A DNA stretch of 52,787 nucleotides from an uncultured Bacteroidota bacterium (GCA_903877645.1 CAIRES010000025.1:1-52787); one strand, 5' to 3'. Shown: positions 9,495 through 19,210, counted from the first letter of the stretch. Program-made: numbers and translations. Notes: a model not told the origin generated them from the sequence alone.

Positions 9495-10460
9495 ATGCAA
9501 TCATATAGTTCAGATATAGAAGCGGCAGACGCACTCAAGGAAAAAGCAGCAGCCATCCGCAAGGCCATAGCAAAGGTAATAGTAGGGCAGGATGATGTGG
9601 TGGAAAAGCTCATCATCGCCATTTTGTGTAATGGACATACCTTGCTGGTAGGTGTGCCAGGCCTGGCAAAAACCTTATTGGTAAAGACCATAGCCGATGT
9701 GCTGGACCTCTCCTTCAAACGCATACAGTTTACCCCCGACCTGATGCCCAGCGACATCACCGGCGCGGAGATACTCAATGAGCAACGCCAGTTCCAATTT
9801 ATTAAAGGCCCCATCTTTGCCAACATCATTCTTGCGGATGAGATCAACCGTACACCCCCAAAAACACAGGCTGCCCTGCTGGAAGCCATGCAGGAGCGCC
9901 GTGTCACTACAGGTGGTGTTGAATACAAATTGCCATCACCATTCTTTGTACTGGCTACACAGAACCCGATAGAGCAGGAAGGTACTTATCCACTGCCCGA
10001 GGCGCAACTCGATCGTTTTATGTTCCAGGTGACGCTCGACTATCCGAGCTTTGCAGAGGAAGTAATGATCGTGCGTAATACCACAGGCGCACTGGTTGCA
10101 GAACTTACAAAAGTGATCACCGGCGACGATATACTTTTGTTCCAGGACTTGGTAAGGCGTGTGCCTGTACCGGATAATGTGCTGGAATACGCAGTGGGCC
10201 TGGTTCAAAAGACTCGCCCCGGTTCTAATACCGCATCACCTGTAGCCACGCAATATATTGCTTATGGCGCTGGCCCCCGTGCATCGCAATACCTCGTACT
10301 TGGTGCCAAGTGCAATGCGCTGCTCAATGGTAAGTACTCGCCCGATATAGAAGACGTACGGGCAATGGCCATGCCTGTGCTGCGCCATCGTGTGCTGCGC
10401 AACTACAAAGCAGAAGCGGAGGGCATAACTCAGGAATCGCTGATCAAACAACTGATGTAA
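9495..10460 (+). CDS. MoxR-family AAA+ ATPase
   Basis: A 321-residue AAA+ ATPase of the MoxR family, chaperone-like ATPases that usually work with VWA-domain proteins. Walker A is GVPGLAKT (about residues 55-62) and Walker B is IILADEINR (about 115-123). The GTYPLPEAQLDRF segment (sensor/arginine region) is typical of MoxR. The lid domain ends about residue 315. ATG 9495 gives the standard MoxR N-terminus; an in-frame ATG at 9354 would add a Cys-rich stretch antisense to the MazG gene and is unlikely. Unusually, no DUF58 or VWA partner follows; the next gene encodes a DUF1569 protein. Confidence 0.9.
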   Translation: MQSYSSDIEAADALKEKAAAIRKAIAKVIVGQDDVVEKLIIAILCNGHTLLVGVPGLAKTLLVKTIADVLDLSFKRIQFTPDLMPSDITGAEILNEQRQFQFIKGPIFANIILADEINRTPPKTQAALLEAMQERRVTTGGVEYKLPSPFFVLATQNPIEQEGTYPLPEAQLDRFMFQVTLDYPSFAEEVMIVRNTTGALVAELTKVITGDDILLFQDLVRRVPVPDNVLEYAVGLVQKTRPGSNTASPVATQYIAYGAGPRASQYLVLGAKCNALLNGKYSPDIEDVRAMAMPVLRHRVLRNYKAEAEGITQESLIKQLM

Positions 10461-10520
10461 TTACAAGTAAATACTTAACGCGTCTGACGGCGTTAAGTCG
10501 TACAGGCTACTTACTACAGA

Positions 10521-10590
10521 GTTGGAGTTTGGGGATTTGGATTTGGAATTTGAATATTGGGGGTTTGGATATTACGATTTGAAATTTAAC
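10521..10590. repeat. TTTGGA-type low-complexity repeat
   Basis: Imperfect runs of TTTGGATTTGGAATTTG occupy the gap between the MoxR and DUF1569 genes. The same motif occurs inverted at 21409-21434 and in a longer block at 50095-50170. No coding potential is seen. Confidence 0.6.
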
Positions 10591-10595
10591 CGGTC

Positions 10596-11066
10596 ATGGA
10601 AAACATCGAACAAAAGGCTGACTTTCTCCGCAACAAATACACAAAAGTATTGGAAGGGCTTGATGCGGATGCACCACGCAAATGGGGCAAGATGAATGTG
10701 CTGCAGATGATAGAGCACATGAGCGACTATGTGCGCATATCCAATGGTAAAACACCGGTGGAAGTAGTAACCGCAGAAGACAAACTGCCGCGCATGCAGG
10801 GCTTCCTGGAAAGCGAAAAAACATTCCCGGAGAACACCCCCAATGTACTGATGCCGGATACTCCGGTGCCAACAAGGCATGCGACAAAGCAAGAGGCTAT
10901 CGATGAATTGCAAACAGAACTCAACGACTTCTTTACCACCCACGAGCAAAACCCCGATAAGAAAACCGCCAACCCTTTCTTTGGCCATCTTTCATTCGAT
11001 CAGCAGGTGCAGTTGTTGTACAAGCATGGTACGCATCATCTGAGGCAGTTTGGTTTAGACTACTAG
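10596..11066 (+). CDS. DUF1569 (DinB-like) protein
   Basis: A 156-residue soluble helical protein resembling DUF1569, a branch of the DinB/YfiT four-helix-bundle superfamily whose members often bind a divalent metal through His residues. Visible support includes the N-terminal helix with MNVLQMIEHMSDYVR (a His near residue 37), the NPFFGHLSFDQQVQLLYKHGTHHLRQFG C-terminal signature and several candidate metal-binding His (HGTHH near residues 146-150). The biochemical function of the family is unsettled; thiol-transferase-like activity is known for some DinB relatives. The start at 10596 follows the low-complexity intergenic repeat. Confidence 0.75.
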   Translation: MENIEQKADFLRNKYTKVLEGLDADAPRKWGKMNVLQMIEHMSDYVRISNGKTPVEVVTAEDKLPRMQGFLESEKTFPENTPNVLMPDTPVPTRHATKQEAIDELQTELNDFFTTHEQNPDKKTANPFFGHLSFDQQVQLLYKHGTHHLRQFGLDY

Positions 11067-11086
11067 CGAGGAAAATATTTTCACCG

Positions 11087-11911
11087 ATGCGAAAGCTATT
11101 TGCGATTGCCTTTGTTTCTTGTGTTACATCCTATCAGGTGCCTGCCCAGAAGCTCGACCCTGTTCTTCGAAATTTAGTGCGGGTAATTAATGATAGAAAA
11201 ATAGTCACAATGAACGAATTTATTAAGGCGGCAGGTTGTTATGTTAAGGACTCAACTGACCTGGGATTTGGTGGGAAGCGGTTTCATTGCCGAATATCTC
11301 AACCCTTGGAAATTTATGTATCGGTCGTTTCATTTGATGGGCAATTGATGGAATATGCCATTAATCCAAAAATAAATGGCAAGTTTGATTACGTCATTAC
11401 GGATGACTCCCTGTACAGCAATTCTATTTTAACAGCAGATAATTTTAAAAGTAAGAAGTCGTTTCTGCATGTAAATAAGCTCGAAGAAAAAAAATACAGG
11501 AAAAAAGTTGCAGATGACTTAGGTGCTCCTTTTAATCCAATCCGAATAGATACTGCGAGGCTGGCATACCAGGTACTATACGACCCGATAAATGAATACG
11601 ATTATGGTACCTCGTGTTATGATGGAGCCGAGCCATTGGGCAGGGTGGCCGCTCATTATTTTAGTAGAAAAAAGGATGTAACAGAAATTAGGTCTCTGAT
11701 CAGTGGATGTAACCCGGAAGGCAGAATATATGCTATAGAGCTATTGCTGACTAAAGCAAATGACGGCGATGTTATATTAACTTCTAATGACAAAATGCTG
11801 ATAAAAAAGGTGATAGGCCTTGATCTTACCATTCATACGTGTACCGGGTGTATTGGACAACGTAAGAAAGGCAACGAAATATTTAGCAACTTTTTGCTTT
11901 TACTGGAGTGA
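11087..11911 (+). CDS. Secreted protein of unknown function
   Basis: A 274-residue protein that I do not recognise. The N-terminus MRKLFAIAFVSCVTSYQVPAQ is a cleavable signal peptide, so it is exported. The mature part is mixed alpha/beta with a Cys-rich C-terminus (YGTSCYD, SGCNPEG, HTCTGCIG), suggesting disulfides or metal binding. It starts 20 bases after the DUF1569 stop and may be co-transcribed. Base composition is slightly more AT-rich than its upstream neighbours. No domain could be assigned. Confidence 0.65.
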   Translation: MRKLFAIAFVSCVTSYQVPAQKLDPVLRNLVRVINDRKIVTMNEFIKAAGCYVKDSTDLGFGGKRFHCRISQPLEIYVSVVSFDGQLMEYAINPKINGKFDYVITDDSLYSNSILTADNFKSKKSFLHVNKLEEKKYRKKVADDLGAPFNPIRIDTARLAYQVLYDPINEYDYGTSCYDGAEPLGRVAAHYFSRKKDVTEIRSLISGCNPEGRIYAIELLLTKANDGDVILTSNDKMLIKKVIGLDLTIHTCTGCIGQRKKGNEIFSNFLLLLE

Positions 11912-11969
11912 GTAGAGATAGTTTTTGCACCATTTGACGCAGTTTGGGGATAGAAGAAAATTCGATTCT

Positions 11970-12395
11970 TTAAAACGAAAGATAATCATTCTCAATATAG
12001 CCGCTGGCTCCTGCATGTATATCTTCACCTATTGATATTGTATGGGTATAGTGGTTAAAGGACAAGTATTCATCGCTGCCTTGGCCATCATTATATCCAA
12101 ATATTAAGATGCTGTCTTTTGAGCGTGCAGAATAGTTCAATGTCGTCGATCCTATCGAAATATTACAGGGATCAATTTCGGTTATTGTCAAAGCAACATT
12201 ATAATATCTTGGCGAATCATTAATAACTGTAGCGCTATGTGGCGTGCTCGTAAGATGAAATGAATCAGTACCGGCAATGAGATAAGTATAAGCCGAACAA
12301 TTGACGGTAGAATTCTTTTTGCAGCAAGAAAAAAATAGGCATAACATAATAATAGCCGGGAGATACAGTAAGGTGGCCTTTCTCATAAAGTGCAA
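11970..12395 (-). CDS. Small putative lipoprotein, unknown function
   Basis: A 141-residue protein beginning with a short basic N-terminus and a hydrophobic segment that ends in LFFSCC, a plausible lipobox; Cys-24 or Cys-25 would be acylated. The rest is predicted beta-rich and resembles no family I can name. The start may be ATG 12395 or the internal ATG three codons later. It begins 3 bases after the stop of the upstream T9SS cargo gene, so the two form an operon. Confidence 0.65.
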   Translation of the reverse strand: MHFMRKATLLYLPAIIMLCLFFSCCKKNSTVNCSAYTYLIAGTDSFHLTSTPHSATVINDSPRYYNVALTITEIDPCNISIGSTTLNYSARSKDSILIFGYNDGQGSDEYLSFNHYTHTISIGEDIHAGASGYIENDYLSF

Positions 12396-12398
12396 TGA

Positions 12399-13322
12399 TT
12401 ACTTGTAAATGAACTTACCCGCAAATACCATGCCGTTAGTTATATCAGTCACCCTATAAAAGTAAATACCAGGAGTATATTTCTTATCTCCGATCAACAA
12501 TTCATCTTTGTTTTGAAATGAAGTGTTGATGACCGTTTGCCCGATGTCATTAAGCACTATCAAAGTACCCGATGATACAGCATAAGGCAGCGCTACCTTA
12601 CTTGCTGTGTTGACCGGATTAGGAATAACAGCTGCATCGTTTGATTTCTGTTGGACTGTTGCAACACCCAAACCAAATGTAAGACTGCAACTGGAGGAGT
12701 TGTCAAAGTAAGAATCGACCATATGGTCAAGCGGGGGAGTGGAGTCATGGGTGTTGAAACAAGTGAGGGTCACGGCGCCTTCAAGCCTGGAAGGATGAGT
12801 TGGGAAGGTGGCTTCATCGAGACACCCGATACCTTCCACTACATAGTAAGGATTATTGACCTCGACTACGGTATCATGTACAGGTACCAGGAACCATACT
12901 CTGTGCTGTGTTCCGTTGATCAATACTGTATCCATAGAATATACATAGCGGGGTATTACATTCGGATAGTAGAAGGTGTCTCCCACATTGAGATTATAAT
13001 CGTAAAGTACATGTTCATCTGTATCAGAAGTAAGCGGATAACTTACCGCTGCCAGTGGCACTATAAACACTTTTTTCAGCGTAGTATCCTCCCTCACCAA
13101 CACGATTGATGCATAATCCGAGAGGAGTTTTTTATAGGTTGTACCATGAAAAATGGTGTCACCTGAAAAACTGTAGGTATATGGGAGGGAATAATAAGGT
13201 ACATCGGCATCGTCCCAATTATAGCCATGCCACACATTTGTGCTATCTGTAAAATGCACCTTTTGTGCAGATACGCTGCCATAGCAAAGGGCAACGATAA
13301 GGGTGAAGATTATCTTTTTCAT
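12399..13322 (-). CDS. Secreted protein with C-terminal T9SS sorting domain
   Basis: A 307-residue exported protein. The signal peptide is MKKIIFTLIVALCYGSVSAQ. The middle is beta-rich without a recognised catalytic domain. The last 75 residues match a type A sorting domain: VIPNPVNTASKVALPY, then LNDIGQTVINTSF, then GIYFYRVTD and the terminal KFIYK. The family rule is that such proteins cross the outer membrane through the type IX system. It is the first gene of a two-gene operon with a lipoprotein 3 bases downstream. Confidence 0.8.
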   Translation of the reverse strand: MKKIIFTLIVALCYGSVSAQKVHFTDSTNVWHGYNWDDADVPYYSLPYTYSFSGDTIFHGTTYKKLLSDYASIVLVREDTTLKKVFIVPLAAVSYPLTSDTDEHVLYDYNLNVGDTFYYPNVIPRYVYSMDTVLINGTQHRVWFLVPVHDTVVEVNNPYYVVEGIGCLDEATFPTHPSRLEGAVTLTCFNTHDSTPPLDHMVDSYFDNSSSCSLTFGLGVATVQQKSNDAAVIPNPVNTASKVALPYAVSSGTLIVLNDIGQTVINTSFQNKDELLIGDKKYTPGIYFYRVTDITNGMVFAGKFIYK

Positions 13323-13534
13323 ACAGTCTTTTTTATATAGACGTTGTTTTTCATCGATCCGTTGGGAAAATTTCTTACGACGATTAACAATAATTCAAGG
13401 TAGCCATCGTCTTCGTATACCTTTATTTATTGGGTTCTGTTGTAAAAATATGATAAAATAACACCTCCTGATACAGCTATAACCTGTTTTTATACCAATA
13501 CCCACCTAAAATTTCTAAATTGCATACTCATTCA

Positions 13535-13580
13535 GAAAGCTCCAAGTAGCTTTCAATTTTTGACTAACGACTTTTGACTT
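13535..13580. other. Hairpin plus inverted copy of the AGTCGTTAGT repeat
   Basis: A 7-bp hairpin (GAAAGCT/AGCTTTC, 13535-13554) is followed by ACTAACGACT at 13563-13572, the reverse complement of a motif repeated at 18.7, 21.4 and 50.0 kb. The rest of the 266-base divergent gap (13323-13588) is AT-rich, with no consensus promoter seen. Confidence 0.5.
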
Positions 13581-13588
13581 AATACAAT

Positions 13589-15637
13589 ATGCAGCAACTA
13601 AAAAACTACGCCGAGGGCAAGTGGGTAAACGGAACGAAGACGGGCGAAACACTACATAATGCGGTAACAGGTGAGGCACTTTACACAGCCAGCAGCGATG
13701 GCCTTGACTTCGGGGGTATGATGCAGTATGCCCGTAAAGTGGGTGGCCCTTCCCTGCGCAAACTTACCTTTCATGAGCGTGGCCGTATGCTGAAGGCACT
13801 GGCCATGCACCTCATGGAGCGCAAAGAATACTTTTATACCATCAGTGCCTATACCGGGGCTACCCGTATCGACTCGTGGGTGGATATAGAGGGCGGTATC
13901 GGCAACCTGTTTGCCAATGCCAGTCTGCGCCGCCAGTTCCCCGATGAGCGGTTTTATGTGGATGGCGACAATGCCAAACTATCGAAGAACAATACCTTCA
14001 TCGGCCAGCACATCATGGTGCCGCGCGAAGGGGTGGCCATACATATAAATGCCTTCAACTTCCCGGTATGGGGTATGCTGGAGAAGATAGCTGTGAACCT
14101 GCTGGCAGGTGTGCCGGCAATAGTGAAACCTGCTACACTTACTTCCTTCCTTACTGAGGTGGTGTTTGAAGAGATCATCAAATCGGGTATACTGCCTGAG
14201 GGCTCGTTGCAGCTCATCTGCGGCTCTGCACGTGGTATACTGGACAGCATAGAAATGCAGGATGTCGTTACATTCACCGGCTCTGCCACTACCGGCAGGA
14301 TGCTGAAGTCGCACCCACGCATACTCTCAGAAGCAGTGCCGTTCAATATGGAGGCTGACTCCCTCAACTGCTGCATTCTCGGCCCTGATGTACACCCCGG
14401 TATGCCGGAGTTCGATATTTTCATTAAGGAGGTAGTGCGCGAGGTAACCACAAAGGCCGGGCAAAAGTGTACCGCCATCCGCCGCATCATAGTACCCGCA
14501 GGCCGGGTAGAAGACGTGCAAATAGCGCTGGGCAAGCGCTTGCAGACAACCACCCTCGGCGATCCTTCTATAAAAGAAGTGCGCATGGGGCCACTGGCGG
14601 GCATCTCGCAACGCAATGAAGTACGCGAAAAAGTGCAACTGCTCGCCCGCACACAGGATATTGTGATCGGTGATATGGAACACTTTGAGGTAATGGGCGC
14701 AGATAAAGAAAAGGGTGCTTTCCTGCCACCGCTGATCTTCCTGAATACAGATCCTTTTAAAAATACTGATTGTCACAACATAGAAGCCTTCGGCCCTGTG
14801 TCTACTATTATGCCATACAATGGTATTGACGAAGCAATACAGCTATCCCGCATGGGCATGGGCTCCCTGGTAAGCTCGGTGATCACCGCCGATGACGACA
14901 TTGCCAAAGAGATTGTGCTCGGCACTGCCAGTATGCACGGCCGCATACTCATCCTCAATGCTGATTGTGCCAAAGAAAGCACAGGCCATGGCTCGCCCAT
15001 GCCTATGCTGGTGCATGGCGGCCCCGGCCGCGCCGGCGGCGGCGAGGAGATGGGCGGCAAGCGCGGTGTATTGCACTACATGCAGCGGACAGCCATACAA
15101 GGCTCGCCAACTACCATTACCCGCATCACCAATATATACCAGCAGGGCGGCAAGCAGCATGAAACAGATATACACCCCTTCAAAAAGCACTTCGAAGACC
15201 TGGAGATCGGCGAAACACTGGTTACTGCAAAACATACCGTTACCGAGGCAGACATCACCAACTTTGCCAATGTAAGCGGCGATAATTTTTATGCCCACAT
15301 GGATGCTACCTCGCTGGAAGGAACCATTTTCACGGGGCGTGTGGCACATGGCTACTTCATACTCTCCAAGGCGGCAGGCCTCTTTGTGGATGCCAAGAAG
15401 GGCCCGGTACTATTGAACTACGGCATAGACGAAGCCCGCTTCACCAAACCCGTATACCCCGGCATGACCATAGGTGTGAAACTGACCGTAAAAGAAAAGA
15501 CCGCCCAGGAAAAACGCACACCCGATGAAATAGCCAAGGGCATAGTAAAGTGGCTGGTAGAAGTATATGACGAAACCAACGAAACTGTGGCGATAGCTAC
15601 CATCCTCACTATGGTAAAAAAGCGAGATCAGCAGTAG
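13589..15637 (+). CDS. paaZ: Bifunctional PaaZ: aldehyde dehydrogenase + MaoC-like oxepin-CoA hydrolase
   Basis: A 682-residue fusion of an aldehyde dehydrogenase (about residues 1-520) and a MaoC hot-dog hydratase (about 540-680), the architecture and length of E. coli PaaZ. In aerobic phenylacetate degradation PaaZ opens the oxepin-CoA ring and oxidises the resulting semialdehyde with NADP+. The expected residues are visible: Glu255 in FNMEADS, Cys294 in GQKCTAIRR, and the MaoC pair Asp565/His570 in SGDNFYAHMD. No other core paa genes (paaABCDE, paaK) adjoin it. A paaG-like hydratase lies 7.6 kb downstream. Confidence 0.93.
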   Translation: MQQLKNYAEGKWVNGTKTGETLHNAVTGEALYTASSDGLDFGGMMQYARKVGGPSLRKLTFHERGRMLKALAMHLMERKEYFYTISAYTGATRIDSWVDIEGGIGNLFANASLRRQFPDERFYVDGDNAKLSKNNTFIGQHIMVPREGVAIHINAFNFPVWGMLEKIAVNLLAGVPAIVKPATLTSFLTEVVFEEIIKSGILPEGSLQLICGSARGILDSIEMQDVVTFTGSATTGRMLKSHPRILSEAVPFNMEADSLNCCILGPDVHPGMPEFDIFIKEVVREVTTKAGQKCTAIRRIIVPAGRVEDVQIALGKRLQTTTLGDPSIKEVRMGPLAGISQRNEVREKVQLLARTQDIVIGDMEHFEVMGADKEKGAFLPPLIFLNTDPFKNTDCHNIEAFGPVSTIMPYNGIDEAIQLSRMGMGSLVSSVITADDDIAKEIVLGTASMHGRILILNADCAKESTGHGSPMPMLVHGGPGRAGGGEEMGGKRGVLHYMQRTAIQGSPTTITRITNIYQQGGKQHETDIHPFKKHFEDLEIGETLVTAKHTVTEADITNFANVSGDNFYAHMDATSLEGTIFTGRVAHGYFILSKAAGLFVDAKKGPVLLNYGIDEARFTKPVYPGMTIGVKLTVKEKTAQEKRTPDEIAKGIVKWLVEVYDETNETVAIATILTMVKKRDQQ

Positions 15638-15665
15638 TGTTGGTTTGTTAATTTTCAATATATAT

Positions 15666-15696
15666 TGTGTAAATTCAAGATCAGTTTGTACTTTTG
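15666..15696 (+). promoter_or_regulatory. Promoter of the unknown gene pair
   Basis: TACTTTTG at 15689-15696 is a full match to TAnnTTTG. A weaker TGTG lies 19 bases upstream at 15666-15669. The predicted start site is close to 15701-15703, making either ATG 15707 or ATG 15719 the first codon and excluding the in-frame ATG at 15665. Confidence 0.65.
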
Positions 15697-15706
15697 TGGT
15701 AGTATT

Positions 15707-15940
15707 ATGAAAGATCAGATGTCGGCACGGGAACGTAAGGAGCTTGATGAGTTCCTTTTAAAAATGACAGCTTCGCATTCCGGCGAGTTGCGGAATGAGC
15801 ATATGTCTGCCTCCAACGCCAAATTGATCAATAATGATAAAAACACTTCCGGCCTTACTTTGATCACAGAAGATAGTGCGGCAATAGTGAGCAGTTTTAT
15901 GACAAGGGTTTTTGGGGCAAATCCATTTATAACACAGTAA
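15707..15940 (+). CDS. Small protein of unknown function
   Basis: A 77-residue protein that I do not recognise. The N-terminal third is a charged helix (ARERKELDEFLLKM), the middle is polar and the C-terminus is mildly hydrophobic. There is no signal peptide or Cys. The start follows the -7 box ending at 15696, with ATG 15719 as the alternative. It lies 10 bases ahead of a second unknown gene and both probably come from the same promoter, so they may act together. Confidence 0.6.
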   Translation: MKDQMSARERKELDEFLLKMTASHSGELRNEHMSASNAKLINNDKNTSGLTLITEDSAAIVSSFMTRVFGANPFITQ

Positions 15941-15950
15941 CGTTATAAAG

Positions 15951-16535
15951 ATGGTAGTAGATTCTGCGTTTCTTGAAAAAGAATATGGTGCTAAAATTGC
16001 TCAACGAATAGAAGAATACACAAAAGCCATAGCTCTTTTTGCAAAAAAATTCGGCAAAGATAATCCTACTTTAGAGCTATTTGTGGCCGATCATGCCGCA
16101 CGAAATTTAACTTACTTGTATTTCAACTGGTGTTACAACTTAGTGAAGCCATCTGTGCGGGAACTTGCCGACCGTTATAAGATAGCATCTACCACACAGT
16201 TTGCCATTTGCTATGTGCAGCCTTTTTCTGTCGCAGGTTTCAGTGAGGAAGAGAATAGAGGCATCAATGCTAATTTTGCATTTTTTACTGCGTTTAATAT
16301 TATCCTCAACTTTAATGAGGAGACAGATATAACTCATTATACAGAACCAAACCTTTCATTCGATGGAGCTATTGCTCCTATGGAAGATAAGATGGACAAA
16401 ATACTGGAGAATCATCGCCGCTACCTGGCCGCATTAAGTAGCGTACATGAAAGTCCTGCCATTATTTCTAATGCCTTTACACTAGAATTGATCGACCTGT
16501 TTTTTAAATTCCGGTGGCAGGCATTGATGGTTTGA
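15951..16535 (+). CDS. Unknown cytoplasmic protein, second gene of a pair
   Basis: A 194-residue protein, mostly predicted alpha-helical, with no signal peptide and no domain I can name. Aromatic-rich stretches (LTYLYFNWCYNLVKPSV; ANFAFFTAFNIILNF) suggest a compact helical core. It is the second gene of a two-gene unit with 10-bp spacing, downstream of a 77-residue protein. Codon use is more AT-rich than that of paaZ. It converges on the winged-helix gene at 16562. Confidence 0.65.
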   Translation: MVVDSAFLEKEYGAKIAQRIEEYTKAIALFAKKFGKDNPTLELFVADHAARNLTYLYFNWCYNLVKPSVRELADRYKIASTTQFAICYVQPFSVAGFSEEENRGINANFAFFTAFNIILNFNEETDITHYTEPNLSFDGAIAPMEDKMDKILENHRRYLAALSSVHESPAIISNAFTLELIDLFFKFRWQALMV

Positions 16536-16561
16536 TGACTACATTATGAAATGTCGGCAAC

Positions 16562-16810
16562 TTAATCCACCTCATGCCGCATCAGCCGCACAGTACCTTC
16601 ATAGGTGATGTTGCCGGATGCGGCATCTTCTTTGGTGCTGATCTGCAACATGATCTCATCCCTGTGTTCCAGTTCTGTAAGCAGCGATACCAGTTTGCCG
16701 GGTGTTATATCCAGTGTCGCTGCCAGCTCGTTGATGCCTACCTGCCGGTTGTGCCTTTGAGTAGCTATGGCTGCCAGCTTTTCTAATATGGTTGATGAGT
16801 TGAACTCCAT
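16562..16810 (-). CDS. Small winged-helix-like protein
   Basis: An 82-residue protein whose predicted secondary structure reads as a helix-turn-helix (ILEKLAAIATQRHNRQVGINELAATLDITPGKLVSLLTELEHRDEI) followed by a short beta wing (MLQISTK...NITYEGTVRLM). This is the layout of a winged-helix DNA-binding domain. A regulatory role is inference. It is divergent from the amidohydrolase gene, with 69 bases between start codons. Confidence 0.6.
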   Translation of the reverse strand: MEFNSSTILEKLAAIATQRHNRQVGINELAATLDITPGKLVSLLTELEHRDEIMLQISTKEDAASGNITYEGTVRLMRHEVD

Positions 16811-16879
16811 AAGCGTACGTATAATAATATGATGCCAAAAGAAATTTTATTATTTTACACAGGTCAAACCATCCACATC

Positions 16880-18730
16880 ATGAAAAAGGTAATTCTGTTT
16901 AGTCTTCTATTAGGTATCTCTGCCACAACTTGCTGGAGTCAGGACAGTAAGCAACCAAAGGAAACCATACTGGAAAATGGCTATTATTTCAATGGGAAAA
17001 CATTTGAGCATTTCGGAGAGATAGTCATTAAAGACGGAAAAATAGCGGCCATATCCGCGCATGTAAGTGAGGCAAGCGGCAACCGCGCCCCCCTCAACGG
17101 CAAATACGTAATACCCGGCCTCACCGATGCTCATATGCACCTTTCCGGCAGCCCCGCTCAGCCATATGTATATTCAGATCCCAAGCTGAATGCGAACAGT
17201 GTACTCAACTGCGGTGTTACGACACTTATCGATCTCTTCTACCCCGAAGACGGCTGCAAAGCAATAAAGGAAGAGACCGGCAGATCCCCTGAAGACTATC
17301 CAACGCTCATCATGTCTGGCCCTATACTTACTGCGCCCGGTGGGCACGGTACCGAGTATGGTTTGCCTACGCGCACTATCACATCAGTAGCAGAAGCAAC
17401 GAGGATCACCAATGAAGTAATAGCCGGCGGGGTAGATGTCATCAAGCTGGTGTATGAGGCTGACGACCGCAAGTACATACCCTCTATGAACATTGATGAG
17501 GTAAAAGCTATCGTGGTGGCAGCCCATGCACACCACAAAAAAGTGTTTGCCCATATAGACCTTGCTGCACAGGCCACAGCGTGTGCCGAGGTGGGCGTGG
17601 ACGTGATCGCCCACATGCCCGCCGATGAATTGACCGACGCCCAACTGCACAAGATCAAAGCTTCTGGTGCTATCATCATACCTACGGCTACTGTGCTGCA
17701 GTCTTTATTTGACGGGCATGATGCCGCTTATATGTCGGACTCGCTGCTGTGGAAAACAGCGAACCCGATCTATATGGCCGACTTCAGCCGTAGCGGATTG
17801 CCTAAAATAGCCATGCGCGGCAACTTTGCAGACATTCTTAAAAACCAGAAGTACAAAGCTAACATCGCCCACTGCATCAAGGCAGGCATTCCCATACTGG
17901 CAGGCACAGATGCGGGCAACTATGGGGTTTTCTTCGGTTATTCGCTGCACAACGAAATTGCGCAATATGTGCTTGCCGGCATGACACCCGCGCAGGCCCT
18001 CTGCACCGGCACCGAAAACATAAAGCTGGTATTCCCCGGTATAAAAACAGGCAAAATAGCAGTGGGCTATGATGCCGACCTGGTGGTGCTGGATACCGAC
18101 CCCCTCAAAGACATCAACAACACCAAAAAGATAAATATGGTGCTGCACAAGGGCAGGGTAGTAGAGAACCTCATCGCTAAGTTGCCTCCTATTGCTGCGG
18201 TAAAGTCTGTAGCCTACGACCCCACTGTTTTTAATATACCTGCCCCAGGTGCATTGCCCGATTATATCAACGTATTCACAGACAAAAAAATGGGTGGCAG
18301 CTCTGAGCTTTATGCCACTGCGCGCAAAGATGCCTCGGGTGCTGATTGCCTGCACATCACCGGGAAAATAGTAAAGAAGGGCTACATGGGTTTTGGAAGT
18401 GTAGGCTTCAGTATGGCCAAAACAGAGGAGATGCACCCTACTGATATTGACGGCTACACCGCCATCGAGTTTGATGTAAAGGGCAATGGCGAAACCTACT
18501 CTGTCCTTACGGTATCTTCATTAGTGAAGGACTACAATTTTCACACCGCATCATTCACCGCCCCCACCGAATGGAAGACAGTACGCATCCCCTTTACAGA
18601 TATGAAACAAAGCCCCTACTTCGGCAAGCAGATAGCCCTCGACCTAAAAACGATCACCGACATCAGCTTTGGTGCATCAGGCAAGGACTATTTGGTAGAT
18701 ATGGATCTGAAGAATATTCATTTGGTTAGG

Positions 18731-18733
<3 letters not shown>
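16880..18733 (+). CDS. Secreted amidohydrolase fused to a CIA30-like domain
   Basis: A 617-residue exported protein. The signal peptide is MKKVILFSLLLGISATTCWSQ, which fixes ATG 16880 over the in-frame ATG at 16829. The amidohydrolase domain (about residues 35-440) has the DAHMHLSG metal motif, VIKLVYE (the Lys region), two further His in HIDLAAQ and DVIAHMP, and the GTDAGN aspartate motif, as in imidazolonepropionase/prolidase-like members. Residues about 465-617 form a beta-sandwich resembling the CIA30/NDUFAF1 family, a carbohydrate-binding-like fold. Substrate unknown; cleavage of a cyclic amide or peptide in the periplasm is inferred. Confidence 0.85.
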
Positions 18734-18785
<52 letters not shown>

Positions 18786-18819
18786 TGAGACGAGCAGATG
18801 CTTTCGTTTTGAGTGTTCC

Positions 18820-19210
18820 TGTGGCGTCTTACCGCATCTTCTGCGGGAGACTCCACGGTTCGCACTGGGCAGGGAATGAATTACCTGAAAATAAAGCTAC
18901 AGACCATTTTGTCATTTCGACGTAGGAGAAATCTATACTCGCGCAGGGCAGGAAATGAGTGCGGTGGATTGTGTTACCCCCTCGATCGCTAGCTACAGAG
19001 TCCCCATTGAAGGAATGGGAGACTCTGAGGTAACACAAAAGGTTTACGGCCCACTTGTCATTTCGACGTTAGGAGAAATCTACTCTCGCGTGAACTTCCT
19101 TCGCCAAGGGCAGGGAATGAGTGTGGTGATTGTGTTATTCTCCATCGCGAGCCGCAGAGTCCCCATTGAAGGAATGGGAGACTCTGCGGGGACGCAAAAT
19201 CTTCGGTAAC
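18820..19210. repeat. Tandem intergenic repeat with embedded hairpin
   Basis: Two similar units of about 155 bases, and a partial third at the left, share GTCATTTCGACG(T)AGGAGAAATCT, a GGGCAGGGAATGAGTG-like stretch and an identical 30-nt hairpin at 18997-19026 and 19156-19185 (6+6 bp stem, one bulged A, loop GAAGG). No plausible gene is present. Confidence 0.75.

Noticed and set aside
13954-14652. 232-codon minus-strand frame inside paaZ
   Set aside because: Antisense to the aldehyde dehydrogenase domain; composition biased to Ser/Arg/Cys as expected from a shadow frame.
15665-15706. Upstream start for the 77-residue protein
   Set aside because: The segment contains the promoter, so it would lie before the transcription start.
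17705-18436. 243-codon minus-strand frame inside the amidohydrolase gene
   Set aside because: Antisense shadow of a gene with intact metal-binding motifs.
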